Origin: Choristoneura fumiferana
Lineage: Eukaryota; Arthropoda; Insecta; Lepidoptera; Tortricidae
Assembly (NCBI RefSeq): GCF_025370935.1
Contig: NC_133472.1
Coordinates: 18,594,411-18,658,410 of the forward strand
DNA length: 64,000 nucleotides
Direction of reading: 5' to 3'
This document shows, in pieces, positions 1 through 11,170 of this stretch; the stretch's first letter is position 1, and every line of letters begins with the position of its first letter. The notes beneath the pieces were generated by a model. It ran no database searches and had not been told where the DNA came from. It worked only from the letters and a program-made list of their open reading frames with translations. Position numbers and translations under genes: made by a program.

Positions 1-202
1 CAAGCCATATTTAAAAGGAAATCCGTTAATCCGGAATTCTGACAATGTAAATAAAAATGTGAAAAAAGCAGTCAGGCTCCAAATGAAAGAGACGGAACGA
101 TCACAGACAAGTTGGTACTCTTTTCGGTGATTGTCAAAAACAAAAAGTCGAATCTTATGACGTGTTAATTTATTTCGCACTCTACTCGAGATTAAACCTT
201 AA

Positions 203-343
203 GGGGCTGTTTCACAATCCATTGATTAGTGTTAACTGGCGGTTAGGTGTGATGTCGTCTCTATTTGTTTTGTTCGAATAGACGGAGACGGCATCACATT
301 TAACCGTCGGTTAACGCTAATCAATGGATGGTGAAACAGCCCC
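203..343. mobile_element. Harbinger/Tourist-type MITE, copy 1
   Basis: A 141-bp near-perfect hairpin starts GGGGCTGTTTCAC and ends with its complement, and is flanked by TAA on both sides. The 3-bp TWA duplication suggests the PIF/Harbinger superfamily. The same element recurs at 7666 and 22862. Confidence 0.75.
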
Positions 344-727
344 TAAACCTTTTAAATAAAGCTCAGTTTTCTAGTGTGTCCCATGCTTTTGGATATTATG
401 GCTGCTACGCTACCAGTGGTGATGTGCCTGCTCCGATTTATTTGTACACGGTGGATGTCCTGAGCAATTTGATCGCTTTCATTGGGTCAATGTTAATGAC
501 TATTTGGATGTTTCCAAGTATTTGGTGATCTTGACTGCTACGTTCTATATGACGCTGACTGTACATGAGGTTATTGCAACTATTTCAACAGTTGCAATAG
601 CCCCATACTTTTTGTATGAAAAATGCCATTCGCTAGTGATGTCCCGTGTCGATATTTCGATAAATGAATTTCACATTTATTTTAATACTATTTAAGATCT
701 ACAATTGGTGCGAAGCATGTATGACTT
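344..727. other. unrecognised stretch with short ORFs
   Basis: Two overlapping short plus-strand ORFs (66 and 63 codons) run here, rich in hydrophobic residues. I see no family motif and no splice sites linking them to pum. It may be a decayed transposon. Confidence 0.3.
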
Positions 728-827
728 TACGAGGGTGGGCTGATAAGTTTCCGAAACGGCACAGAAATAATACAATATGTACATGTTTTATGTTTTATTT
801 TTCAACGTAGGTACCTCCTAAGTCCAC

Positions 828-2196
828 TCACTTAGCCCAACGTTTCTCCAATGCTGTTATCCCATTCCGATAGAAGGTTTCGTCAAGTCCCTCAAAATAC
901 CCATTTACAGCTTCTATGACTTCAGTATTTGAGGAATATTTTTGTCCACCTAGCCATTTTTTAAGATTTGGGAACAGGTGGAAGTCGCAAGGTGCTAAGT
1001 CTGGCGAATATGGAGGATGGGGTAGCAATTTGAAGTGCAATTCCTTGATTTTGGCGGTTGCAACTTTAGCTGTGTGAACAGGGGCGTTGTCCTGGTGAAG
1101 TAAAACTTTTTTCTTGTGCAGGTGAGGCCTTTTCTCTTTTATTGCGTCACTGAGATTCTGCAGTAAGTCAGCATAATATTGACCGTTTATCGTTCTTCCT
1201 TTCTGTAGATAATCTACTAAAATTATTCCTTTGGAATCCCAAAATATGGTTGCCATCGCTTTGCCGGCTGCCGCAAAAGCCGTGGTGGCCTAAAAGCCGT
1301 GGTGGCCTAGTGGTTTGACCTATCGCCTCTCAAGCAGAGGGTCGTGGGTTCAAACCCCGGCTCGCACCTCTGAGTTTTTCGAAATTCATGTGCGGAATGG
1401 AATCACATTTGAAATTTACCACGAGCTTTGCGGTGAAGGAAAACATCGTGAGGAAACCTGCACAAACCTGCGAAGCAATTCAATGGTGCGTGTAAAGTTC
1501 CCAATCCGCACTGGGCCCGCGTGGGAACTATGGCCCAAGCCCTCTTGTTCTGAGAGGAGGCCTGTGCCCAGCAGTGGGACGTATATAGGCTGGGATGATG
1601 ATGACTTTGCCGGCTGACAAAATCGTTTTGGCTTTCTTTGGTGCCGGTTCGCCGCGATTTGTCCACTGCCTAGACTGTTCTTTTGTCTCCGTCGTGTAGT
1701 GGTGGATCCAGGTCTCGTCAACCGTTATGTATCGACGTAAAAACTCCCTAGGATTAGACCTGTACTTCTTCAAACATTCCGCCGAAAGATCCTTGCGTCG
1801 TTGCTTCTGCTCATTTGTCAACAGACGCAGCACCCATCGAGCACATAGCTTATTCATTGCCAAATGTTGGTGCAAAATATTAAGAACGCGTTCTCTTGAA
1901 ATGTTGACCATCTCTGCTATTTCCCGCAATTTTACACGGCGATCATCCAATACAATTTTTTTAATTTTATCGATCATTTCTGGAGTCGTTACCTCATTTG
2001 GCCGTCCGCTGCGGGGAACATCGTTACAGCTCTGTCGACCACGTCTAAAGTCGGAAACCCAAGTGTGAACTGTGCTCAAAGATGGAGAAGAAGACCCCAA
2101 AACACGGTCCAGTTTGGCTTTTATCTGAGTTGCAGTTTTGCCATTCAAAACATAAAACTTAATTACCGCACGCACTTCTGTTTTTTCCATTTTCAT
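828..2196 (-). pseudogene. mariner transposase, disrupted
   Basis: The first half (down to about 1617) has the DNA-binding region with two helix-turn-helix units (HTWVSDFRRG; LREIAEMVNISRERVLNIL) and the first catalytic Asp in ITVDETWIHHY. The second half (1256-828) has the other two catalytic Asp residues in LLHQDNAPVHTAK and PDLAPCDFHLF. The SINE lies between them, and a TGA truncates the last dozen residues. Confidence 0.92.
1271..1604 (+). mobile_element. tRNA-headed lepidopteran SINE inserted in the mariner
   Basis: It is flanked by the 12-bp direct repeat CTTTGCCGGCTG (1259-1270 and 1605-1616), a sequence present once in the sister mariner. The head carries pol III promoter boxes: TGGCCTAGTGG (A box) and GGTTCAAACCC (B box). 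The tail ends ...GTATATAGGCTGGGATGATGATGA. The first 30 bases contain a small duplication of CCGTGGTGGCCTA. Confidence 0.9.
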
Positions 2197-2370
2197 GAAA
2201 ATGGAAAACAAGTTTTCTTTGAATCGCTTTTAAAAATTACTAGATTTATTATAATTAACTCACGTTGCCTCTGCATTTACGCCAAACTCGAGAGATTACA
2301 ATGACATATATATTTTTTAATTGATTTGTTTTTTAATCTGGTATTTCGGAAACACCAGCCAGCCCTCGTA

Positions 2371-3969
2371 TAACAAAAGACAAATGAATTAGCTTAAATA
2401 AAAAAACATTTAGCTCAAAATTAACAAATGAAATCGTAATTAAGATGTTTCGAAACATTAAACAGTTCAATTTGCATTAAAAATTCAAGCTGCATAGCTA
2501 AATATTTCAACAAATACTGAGGTCATGGAAATATCAGGTCAGAGAAGGGTAAGGAAAAAATGTAAAAAAATAATGTTTAATTTAATTCACAAATATTTAT
2601 TTATTTCTAATAAACATTACATCTATCATTACAGTTACCCAATACGATAGAGTAGCAAGCACCTCATATATTTAAAGTTTATACCTAATTTACATTTTAT
2701 ACGTACTTACTATTAATAACATAAAACAAATAAAGTTACTTTTGTGAATTCACTGAGCGAACAACAAAAGACATCGATTTGAGCGGCGACCCGGTTGAGC
2801 GTGCGCAGCGCCCTCGTGCACGGCGCCGCGCGCTGCATATAATTTTTATCGATAAGTAGTATGCCAACACTGGCCACTATGGAAAATAGTTGCATTTACC
2901 CCATTAAAATTAAAACAAGAATTTTCTGGAGACGGGACCCTATTCTCAGCAACTAGATACCTACCATCTTCGGATAGGTCTTGCGTGAATTTACGTGTAC
3001 TGCTATCCCCCAAAGTATAGTTACTGATTACAACAATGTTATAACTAATAGTCACATTAACCTCACGGTGGGGTGAATGTAGCTATTACTGTTCTCGTGC
3101 AACAATTAAATAAATTATTGGAAAACCTAAGCCGGTTTGTAGTGTAACTGAAATTGAAACCGCTCATTGAAATGTGAGCAATTAAGTTAATTTTTTTGTA
3201 TAACCCTTCTAATTATATAGGTCATGGTAGAGGGTGGCAAAAATATTATACTATTTTTTTTGGTCGCTTTTGCCCCGGGTAACCTTATGTTTGTTTATAC
3301 CTAATAAAAGTGAAGAATGTATTAAAATCATAAAATGAAATACATTGATGTTGTCTAATGTGTTGCATTGCAAATTTTCAGTGTGTCATAATAATCATAA
3401 TAAATGAAAGGAATCGTTATTTATTAATTCAAGGTGCGTTTGGTAGTCTCTCTGTCTTTGATATTGCTAATCTTCGGTGTTAAATTTTGATCGCAGCAAG
3501 AACAACACACGTTTTAATCACATACCTCCAAAAACCGAAAATTGAAAAGATATTCTTGTAAAGATCAACTTTTGGTTATCGTACATATTGTGAAAATATA
3601 ACAATTAAACAATCACAACGTCAATTCATTATTGAATTACTGTAAATTACTTACTATAAAATACTGAAAGACAATGTCAGTCAGATATTAAGACGTAATG
3701 TACTGCTGCTCATTTCAAGTGGCGTTATCGTTTAATTTAAGAAGGTGATAAATGCAACTAAAAATATTTGAACTTCAATTTAACATGAATTTTAAAACAC
3801 TATTTGAAATCACCCTATGTGTTATTTGACGCCATCCGCAGCCCTGTCGAGGATAAACTGAAACGCGTAACGGGGAGTGGACCTTTTCACAATCAATTTT
3901 GTGATTTTATCTTTGGCAAATGTATACTAGACAAAAGAATATAAGGGCCACGACTTGATTTTCACCGGT
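2371..3969. other. AT-rich pum-side sequence, no gene seen
   Basis: No conserved ORF or repeat family was recognised. A small GC-rich patch (2780-2835) breaks the AT-rich background. It is probably intron of pum or flanking sequence. Confidence 0.4.
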
Positions 3970-3977
3970 ATAAAGAA

Positions 3978-4692
3978 CAAGGAGCGGAATTCTCATAGCA
4001 AAAATCAAATGTCACGAGGGTCAATACCATTGTGTTTTATCGACTATTCCAGTTATCGATTTTTCGCATGTTACTGACTTTTAGCATTATTCAGTAACAT
4101 TAACCTTCTTTGATAAGCTACTAGCATCTCTTTATTAAAATAAATTACGCCACGTCACATTTGACATTTGATGTCGTTTGAGTTTTCATAAGTATTATTT
4201 TATTAGGTTCCCGTGTTAACCAAAATGGTTATTCGTAAAAGAAAAACGATTAAAATTAACAAATGGATAAAGTAATATCCTTCTCTTAATTTTAAATTAT
4301 TCTCTCACTTCTCTTAGTTTTAATGGTGACTATGTAGAGAAACAATGACAATTATTTGTTACTACAGACAAGATGAAGAAAATATAATAAATTAGTATAG
4401 ATATATAGATTTTGATTCTGTTATTTTGAATAAAGGTTAGTCTATCGTCAGTTACACTGTTTAACATTTCCGTTTCGGTTTTGTTTAAATTGTAACAAAC
4501 ACACGTCTATTTTTTTTTGTAGCCTACACTGCAGGACAAAGGCCTCCCCCATTACCATTACATTATTATTAGGTCTAATTTCATTACCTAAAACATATCG
4601 TGCTAACTGTCAATTGAACATCGACAGTCGATAAAACACAATGGTCAATCCCTCTTGACATTTGATTTTTGCTATGAAAATTCCGCTCCTTG
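3978..4692 (+). mobile_element. hAT-like non-autonomous transposon, copy 1
   Basis: The ends are inverted repeats CAAGGAGCGGAATT...CATAGCAAAAATCAAATG, with flanking 8-bp sequences ATAAAGAA and ATAATGAA (7 of 8 match), as expected of hAT or P superfamilies. Inside is an ATG reading MVIRKRKTIK...NKWIK, matching the start found in the copy at 32186, possibly the remnant of a transposase N terminus. Confidence 0.6.
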
Positions 4693-4700
4693 ATAATGAA

Positions 4701-5597
4701 ATTAAAAATACGTTTGTGTTTTTATCTAAATATGTTTAAAGTGAATGAAAAGTATTTGTATTGTGTTATGTAGTATAAATAAAATTATTTTTGGGCACGG
4801 AATGTTAGAATGAAATTTATTTATTAGTATTTTCGTTTTATCAATTAAACTCCGTGGCCCTTATTTTCTTTTGAGTAGGTAGTATATAAAATTTATAACA
4901 AAATGTACACTCTACTCTCCACTCTAGTACAGAATACTGTTGCTTTTACTGTTTAAGTACATAATTATGTATCTGTTGCTTTTATATAATACAACCATTT
5001 GATAGTTTTACGTGGAAAGTTTTACGGTAGTTTTGAATATGGCTAATTTTGTAGAATTTGATTAGCTCTTTTCTAATTTCAATTGCGAAAACACTTTGCG
5101 GCGCTGGTATGCTGAAACTATAGATTTTACAAATGAAGTTGTAAGAACATGTAGGTTTTTTTTCTAATTTAATTTTATATATAATTATAAAGGTTTTCGT
5201 CGTAGCATGGGGGAGAAAAGAAATATCGTAAAAAACTGCTATAAGTTGCCATTTTTCCAATATGGTGGCGCGAGCGGCAGAGATATGAGGTGGCAAAGTT
5301 GAAATTCGAAAGGAGCACATTTAAATCTATAAAATTACCCAATTTAAAACGCCTGGAAACTTTCCAGATAACTCCCTTTTTTTAACCAAATGACTGTATT
5401 ATTGGAAAAGATACTTATTTCAATGGAGAGTTTCAGACTTAGTAAATAATGTAGGCACTTACCTATAAAAACAAATATCGCTCGGTTATTAATGTTTTGA
5501 AATTTTAATTTGCCCTGTATTAGGTATTTATTGAATTTATAATTGTGAAATGTAAACTTATACATTCAAGCCATTGAATTGTATAATTTAATTACAG
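4701..5597. other. pum intron, no feature recognised
   Basis: AT-rich sequence ending in the pum acceptor TTACAG. Short ORFs on the minus strand have no recognisable motif. Confidence 0.4.
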
Positions 5598-5802
5598 AAT
5601 TAGTGGGCGCTGGAGTGGGCGTCGGCGGCGTAGGTGGCGTGGGTGTGGGTGGCGTGTCGGTGGGTGCACTGGTGGCTGACAAGCCTCCTGCTGGCCGTTC
5701 GCGCCTTCTAGAAGACTTCCGAAACAACAGATTCCCCAATTTGCAACTCCGTGATCTCGCTAATCATATTGTTGAGTTCTCACAGGACCAACACGGTTCT
5801 AG
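5598..5802 (+). CDS. pum: pumilio, internal exon: start of the Puf domain
   Basis: Pumilio is a cytoplasmic RNA-binding protein that represses mRNAs carrying UGUANAUA by recruiting deadenylation and repression partners. This exon begins after the acceptor TTACAG and ends at donor AG|GTAATT. It encodes a Gly/Val-rich linker (GVGVGGVGGVGVGG), then the hallmark lead-in to the Puf domain, GRSRLLEDFRNNRFPNLQ and LRDLANHIVEFSQDQHGS. The Arg codon at the end is split AG|A with the next exon, so Puf repeat 1's reading residues (S-R-x-x-Q) straddle the junction. The Gly/Val run is longer than I would expect in this linker and is the least conserved part. Upstream exons for the long amino-terminal region of insect Pumilio were not found in bases 1-5597 and should lie left of the window. 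Confidence 0.95.
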
Positions 5803-5868
5803 GTAATTACGTTAAATGTGCTTCTAGATTAACTTAACTTAATTTAACTATAGTCTATACTAATAAAT

Positions 5869-5990
5869 TATATCTAAGTATACTAATATTATAAAGAGGA
5901 TCTGTAGTTTTGTATTTTTGGATGTTTGTTATGACTAAACTCAAATTACTGGACCGCTTTCTAAAATTCTTTCACCATTAGAATGAAGCA
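5869..5990 (+). repeat. Helitron-like repeat, 5' fragment
   Basis: It begins TATACTAATATTATAAAGAGG, the start shared by other copies in the window (9561, 13112, and reverse near 19190-19240). Only the first part is recognisable. Confidence 0.45.
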
Positions 5991-6243
5991 TAAAATCAGG
6001 AGAAAAAATCAGGTATCCGTACTGAATCAATAAATAACTAACGTAGTTAATCCAAGGTGTAAAAACAATTACATAAAATATACTTCATCGCTTGCGCTGC
6101 GGAAACTATTGATGAAAGAACCAAAAATGTTCTACAATATTAAAGAATATATCAATATGTACAAAAAAAAACACGATGTCATATAGTAGTAGTGTAGTAT
6201 AGTATTGTAGTTAAGTCACTAATTAACTAGGTACCTACTTTAT

Positions 6244-6347
6244 TACAATCAAAGGTTGATAGAAACGCCGACCAAAATCAGACCATGTTAGGTATATGGA
6301 TAACATGGTCTGATTTTGGTCGTCGTTTGTATCAACTTTTGATTGTA
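6244..6347. mobile_element. foldback MITE, about 104 bp
   Basis: TACAATCAAAGGTTGATA...ACCAAAATCAGACCATGTTA is followed after a tiny loop by its inverted copy. The ends match with few mismatches. Confidence 0.6.
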
Positions 6348-7383
6348 AAATGCAAAAAATATTATTCATGATGCAAAATGAATAATCATAATCATTAACA
6401 TCATGATCGTAATGATTAATCCAATAATCATTCTGTATTCAAGACTGTTTAATTATTATTCAGAATGAAATGCCATTATTATGAGTCGTGTCGTACCTAT
6501 ACCTTAAAATCAATATTGCGGGAAACATTTAGGGCAGAAACATTCAATATAATATTGTCGATGGAGGACAAAAGGAAATGTCTTCTTATTTTCATATCTA
6601 TAATGAAACGTCTTCTTAGTTAGTATTTGGGTTCACAAGAATAATAATTATACACAAAATTACGTCTCGCGAAATGCGCGCGCGTGCGACCGTTTGGAGT
6701 TGCTAGCCGAGAGAGAGCGATATGCCGAGCGAGCGAGAAGGCACAGGTTGCGTTCGGAAACCAAAATAAGGTTCGCGCTACAATATTAATTATTTTCTTT
6801 TATTTCCTCTTATCATTAGTGAAAAGCAATATCTTTAGCCATAGCCTCAGCGGAATCCTCATTAAATATTGAGCGCCCCCCCCCCCCCCCCTTCTAAAAT
6901 GTAAACTGTTGGGTAGAAAAAAATTAAAAAATTCAGGAGTAAGTATATACGGTTTTTATTTTTTATTTTAGTTAACTTCAGCAGACGGCTCAGTTCATTA
7001 GTATGAACAACCTGATAATTAACTTTTTACATGACATTAACATGAGATATAAAAAAGACATCAAAGAAATCCACATGTTTACAAAATATTTCATTTGCTA
7101 AATATGTGTGAATTAAAAACGGATTAGTTATGGACTACGAAAAAACGTCATAATAAATAAAGGACCTTTACGTAACCTTTACTTCAAAGAATTTATTATC
7201 TTAACACTTGATTATCTTTTAAACAGTAAGAGTTAGGCCACAGGTGTCTAAGAGAAATTAACTTCATCTGACCTGTAGATTGTTCCCTTAAAATTAACGA
7301 AAATCAAGACTAACATGGTGTAACATACATAACGAATTGAGTATCACTAGTATAACACTCTTTACGGTGCGTTGCTGCACTGT
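6348..7383. other. pum intron, low-complexity only
   Basis: No gene seen. It contains (ATCATNATT)-like stretches near 6360-6430 and a run of 16 C at 6876-6891. Confidence 0.4.
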
Positions 7384-7530
7384 AATGTTAAATCTTATTG
7401 CTTTAGTCTTAAACTGGTTTATTCGTAACAAAATAACGCGACAAATGCGTTAAGTTAACATGCATTGCAACGGCTCTATTTTGATTCATTTTAGGTATTA
7501 ACGGTCCGTCTTTACACACACACACACCGC
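7384..7530. repeat. interspersed repeat shared with 36645-36764
   Basis: AATCTTATTGCTTTA..., AAAATAACGCGACAA and GTTAACATGCA followed by CCGTCTTT...ACACACAC recur in the same order at 36645-36764. The family was not recognised. Confidence 0.55.
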
Positions 7531-7665
7531 CAGAACGGAAAAAAAAACGAGACAGAGCCGGATGGCGCTCTACAACACCATTTTGGCACGTTTCTCCCAA
7601 ACAACGCATTATTTCTATGGAATTTTAAAGCAATTCGATTCTTTGACCTTGGGAATCGCGAATAA

Positions 7666-7796
7666 GGGGCTGTTTCAGCATCCATTGATTAGTGTTAACT
7701 GGCGGTTAGGTCTCAATTGGTTTTGTTCGAATAGACGAAGACGGCATCACATTTAACCGTCAGTTAACACTAATCAATGGATGGTGAAACAGCCTC
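7666..7796. mobile_element. Harbinger/Tourist-type MITE, copy 2
   Basis: Same hairpin as at 203, 131 bp, with a small deletion in one arm; flanked by TAA and TTA. Confidence 0.72.
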
Positions 7797-7991
7797 TTAA
7801 ATTTGAGAAAGTATGATACTGGGTGTGTACATTTTGTATGTTAAGCAAAATAAAATCACAAGTTCGAATTTCGAGCCAAAAGCGAGCGATCTATTATCCA
7901 TGTCAGTGTTGCCATTCAGGAAAAAAGAAATCCATTCATTATTCTGCATTGCAGTCTGTAAAGCTCTTTAAGCACTGACCTACATATTAAG

Positions 7992-8100
7992 TACCTGACT
8001 GGCTACTACGAAGTACAAAACTCGAAGTTCGTATGTTGCCTTCCCGCTGACGCTTATGTCATTTAATACGCGAGTGAAAGGACGGGATATTATAAAAACG
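7992..8100. mobile_element. fragment of the GGCTACTACGAAACTCGAA MITE
   Basis: GGCTACTACGAAGT..CTCGAAGTTCGTAT and GACGCTTATGTCATTTAATACGCGAG match the left part of the copies at 41610 and 44281. The right end is missing. Confidence 0.5.
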
Positions 8101-8600
8101 TAATAAAATTAAACTTTTTGTTTCAAACGGATGTTTCAAACTTTTTGTTTCAAACTTAAGTGGCAAATAGTTAAGTACATTGGCGATTGTCATTGGCAAA
8201 TTATTGGACAGACAAAACAGAACAGGCAGAGCGTTGCTGGCGGCGTTTGGTTTGCTATTTTTTTCCTTTCCTTCACTTTTTTGAAGCGTTGCCATTCGGG
8301 TACAAAATAGTACGAATGGCGTACTATTTAGTAGTCTAACGTACTCGCGTACTCTGCTGCCAAATTGCGTACTATCACAGGGTCACTAATATCCCAGTAC
8401 TACTAACTTCACAGCATATCGTTGCGCGATAGTTTAACTTTGCATGGCTGCATGGAATAATTTTCCTTTGCCTATCTCTGAAGAAGTAGATTTTTTTTTA
8501 AAATGGGCCCAAAAAGCTTACAATACATATACAACACTGGAGATTGAACGCCGAACATCTAGCATTTTTTTCTGATTCGCCAAATTTCTTTGGATTCTTG

Positions 8601-8764
8601 AGAGCGTTTCCACATTATCCGATCCGATTAAAATGGGCAAGTAAAATGTATAAAATATGATCCGATATCGGATCGGATAATCTGAAAGATAGGTACAAAT
8701 TTCATACATAAATTTTACTTGCTATATCGGTATCGGCGGATCTGATATAACGTTAAAACGCTCT
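8601..8764. mobile_element. foldback MITE with AGAGCGTTT ends
   Basis: The ends AGAGCGTTT / AAACGCTCT enclose inverted arms containing TCCGATCCGAT and TTTTACTTGC, about 164 bp in all. Confidence 0.5.
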
Positions 8765-8958
8765 AAAATCGAAATACGTGAATTTTGAACGCATCATTTA
8801 ATATTTGATAACCAAGTCATGAACAAGTCCAACTGACACTTAATTTTGATTTTTGAAATCTTAATACGTGAATTCTCAACGCACCTATAAATATTTGACA
8901 ACCAAGCCCAATTGTAATTTTTTTATATTTTTAAAATCTAAATAACGCCATAAAAGAT

Positions 8959-9100
8959 AGGTAATGGTGGATGAACGATGACAGCGCGAATCATCTCGTT
9001 TTTCAATTCAATTCAATTTATGGGGCCATATTATCCCAAAAATTGAATTGAATTAAAATACGCGATGATTCGCGCTGTCATCGTTCATCCACCATTACCT
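8959..9100. mobile_element. foldback MITE, near-perfect hairpin
   Basis: AGGTAATGGTGGATGAACGA...CGCGAATCATC is repeated inverted at the right end; the loop itself carries a second inverted pair (TTCAATTCAATTCAA/TTGAATTGAATT). Total about 142 bp. Confidence 0.7.
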
Positions 9101-9560
9101 CTCATATTTCGCTTTCTAGATTTTTTTACCATAATTCGGCAAAACCTACCTACTAGACACTGGCAAAATTATTGTCCTCCAATAGAGCCATATTTTTTTA
9201 AAGAAAGAAGAAGTAAATACGCGATAATCCGAATATTGTGGATATGCTGTTGATTCGAAAATTATTAAATACCATATTATATATCTATTATATTCGCGGG
9301 ACCCGAGTTTACAGTACCGACGGGACTGACGGGAGGAACATCAAATGTTTGAAAGACAGTTTGTATCAGAAAATTAGATTAGATTGTCGTTTTAAGTATG
9401 TTCTTCGCAATTTTTCCATATTTTCTCACCGTTTAAACCTTCCCTGAACATCCAAATGTTTCAAGACCAAAATTAGCTAAATCGGTCCAGCCATTCTCGA
9501 GTTTAAGCAAGACAACACGAACAGCAATTAATCCATATCCATACTATACTTCCTACAGTA

Positions 9561-9796
9561 TATACTATAATAATATTATAAATGCGAAAGTGTGTGTGTT
9601 TGTATGTTTATGTGTATGTTTGTCCGTCTTTCACGTCGAAACGGAGCGACGGATCGACGTGATTTTTGGCATAGAGATAGTTTATGGGCCCGAGAGTGAC
9701 ATATGCTACTTTTTATCCCGGAAAAATGCACAGTTCCGGAGGGAACAGCGCGCGATAACCGAATTCCACGCGGGCGAAGCCTCGGGCAAAAGCTAG
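9561..9796 (+). mobile_element. Helitron-like repeat, full copy
   Basis: It starts near TATACTATAATAATATTATA and ends with a short hairpin (GCGGGCGAAGCC..GGGC) followed by AAAAGCTAG, the kind of 3' hairpin plus CTAG end seen in Helitrons. Inside are the hallmark ACGTCGAAACGGAGCGACGG and TTTATCCCGGAAAAATGCAC. It resembles the abundant Lepidoptera repeat described as Lep1; that name is from memory. Confidence 0.6.
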
Positions 9797-9987
9797 TATT
9801 AGTAAAATATTATTATACTAATAAAAAACACGTTTGTTTCGCTTTGGACGGAAAGCGGCAATTACATTAAGTCGTTCGCCGCATGCTGCATACGGCTACA
9901 GCAAAAGTGTAAAGGGGCGATTACACTGAATCCTTCGCTTCATGGTGCAATGCGGCGACCGCAAAATAGTGAAGAGCACGGTAGCAT

Positions 9988-10164
9988 AAAGGCCGTCTTA
10001 CATATGCTCGTTACTAGCATGCTTATGCTTATAAGCTTGTTAGTACCTGAAGTACCACGTGTAGTAGTAGCACGTGTCCTTATACACACATCTAGTATGT
10101 GATAGCATTTGCTCAATAGTAGCATGCTATCGTGCTAGTAACTAGCATGTGTAACAGTGGCTTT
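9988..10164. mobile_element. foldback MITE around CTAGTAACTAGCATG
   Basis: AAAGGCCGTCTTACATATGC...TTACTAGCATGC is matched by its inverted copy ending ATGTGTAACAGTGGCTTT. Arms are imperfect. Confidence 0.5.
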
Positions 10165-10320
10165 AGACGCCTAAGTAATTTGACAAGTTCGGCGATCGCA
10201 TTAGGTGAACGACTCAGTGTAACCGCCCCTAAAGAACAAGGTAGTCGGTCGCATTCGGCGAGCGACAGCTGCCACTGCCTTAATATGGCCGCCGCAGTAG
10301 ACGGATAGACTAATGAATAA

Positions 10321-10491
10321 ATAAATAAATGTCAGGGGACCCCTGACACCGGATAAACATACTTAAATACATATTAACATTCAAGACCCTAGAACAAACA
10401 TTGGTATTATTCATACAAATATCTGCGGAATCGAACCCGGGACCTCAAGCTTCGTAGTCAGGATCTCTAACCACTTGGCCATCCGGTCGTC
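10321..10491 (-). mobile_element. tRNA-headed SINE, second family
   Basis: On the minus strand the head reads GACGACCGGATGGCCAAGTGG, with B box GGTTCGATTCC; the body ends near GTTTATCCGG. The same head occurs at 24680-24756. The tRNA-like part does not fold fully and lacks a clear acceptor stem, so it is a SINE head and not a tRNA gene. Confidence 0.75.
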
Positions 10492-10819
10492 AAAACGTAA
10501 AGACGAAATTCGTTCGCCGAAGTAGTTAGAGAAACTAGTACGGCGACCCCGTTAGGTGATAGACTATGTTAGCCATAATTAGACTAGCCTTTGATTCTGA
10601 ACAAAGAATTCGATTAGTACATTGTTGTAGAGGCGGGAGGAAGAGTAAGCAATAGATGATCGAGTTAGTTTGAAGGCCGACCCGATGGGGAGGCCTTCGA
10701 TAATAAGACTTCATTTGCACTTTTGGCCTAGACTAAACATTGTGCTTTTCACGATGGAATAGATAGAATAGAGCTTGGGAAAAAACATAGGCTATTTTTA
10801 TCGTGAAAAAGAGGCTTTA

Positions 10820-11170
10820 AGGGGTTGAAATAGGGGGTGAAAGTTTATATGGAGGAAGTTCGCCGCTGTCGAAAATAAAACCATCAAACTTGGCATTTAG
10901 ACACTTAAAAAGAAACAAGTCGTTATTTGTTTGAGCTTTTTTTGAAAATTCGACCTGTGAGGGTATGAAATAGGGGATGAAAGTTCATATGGAAGGTCGT
11001 CATTATCGAAGATAAATCTATGTTATTTTATGAAACTTGTCATTTGGGCACGTGCTAAGAGATAAACAGATATTTCTTCGACCGTTTTTTAAAATTCTTC
11101 CTGTGTGGGGGCGAAATAGGGGATGAAAGTTTATACGAAGGTCGACATTGTCGAAGATAAATCGACATAC
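10820..11170 (+). repeat. three degenerate tandem units of about 143 bp
   Basis: GAAATAGGGG(G/A)TGAAAGTT(T/C)ATA recurs at 10827, 10967 and 11113, followed each time by a GTCG..GTCGAA(G/A)ATAAA block. Probably the internal repeats of a transposon. Confidence 0.55.

Larger units (their letters stand above)
730..2368 (-). mobile_element. mariner transposon, copy 1, split by a SINE
   Basis: Terminal inverted repeats CGAGGG..GGCTG..AAGTTTCCGAAA lie at both ends, each next to a TA. The minus strand encodes a mariner transposase with VDETWIHH, HQDNAPVHT and PYSPDLAPCD (D,D34D pattern). It is cut between SAGKV and MATIFWDS by a 334-bp SINE, and has a premature stop where the sister copy at 42499 has Cys (KRWAKC). 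Removing the SINE and its duplication leaves about 1,293 bp, matching the sister copy. It cannot make an active enzyme as it stands. Confidence 0.93.

Noticed and set aside
328..695. Short hydrophobic ORFs as a membrane-protein gene or upstream pum exon
   Set aside because: No conserved motif, no splice sites in a usable phase and AT-rich composition; it is directly adjacent to two mobile elements.
1271..1345. tRNA gene on the plus strand
   Set aside because: It has pol III boxes but is the head of a SINE with target duplication.
6876..6891. Run of 16 C as a regulatory or structural signal
   Set aside because: A lone homopolymer in an intron, with no paired feature; length is also prone to sequencing error.
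10419..10491. tRNA gene (minus strand), and the similar one at 24680-24756
   Set aside because: Both carry A- and B-box sequences but are joined to the same SINE body, and the acceptor stem does not pair properly.
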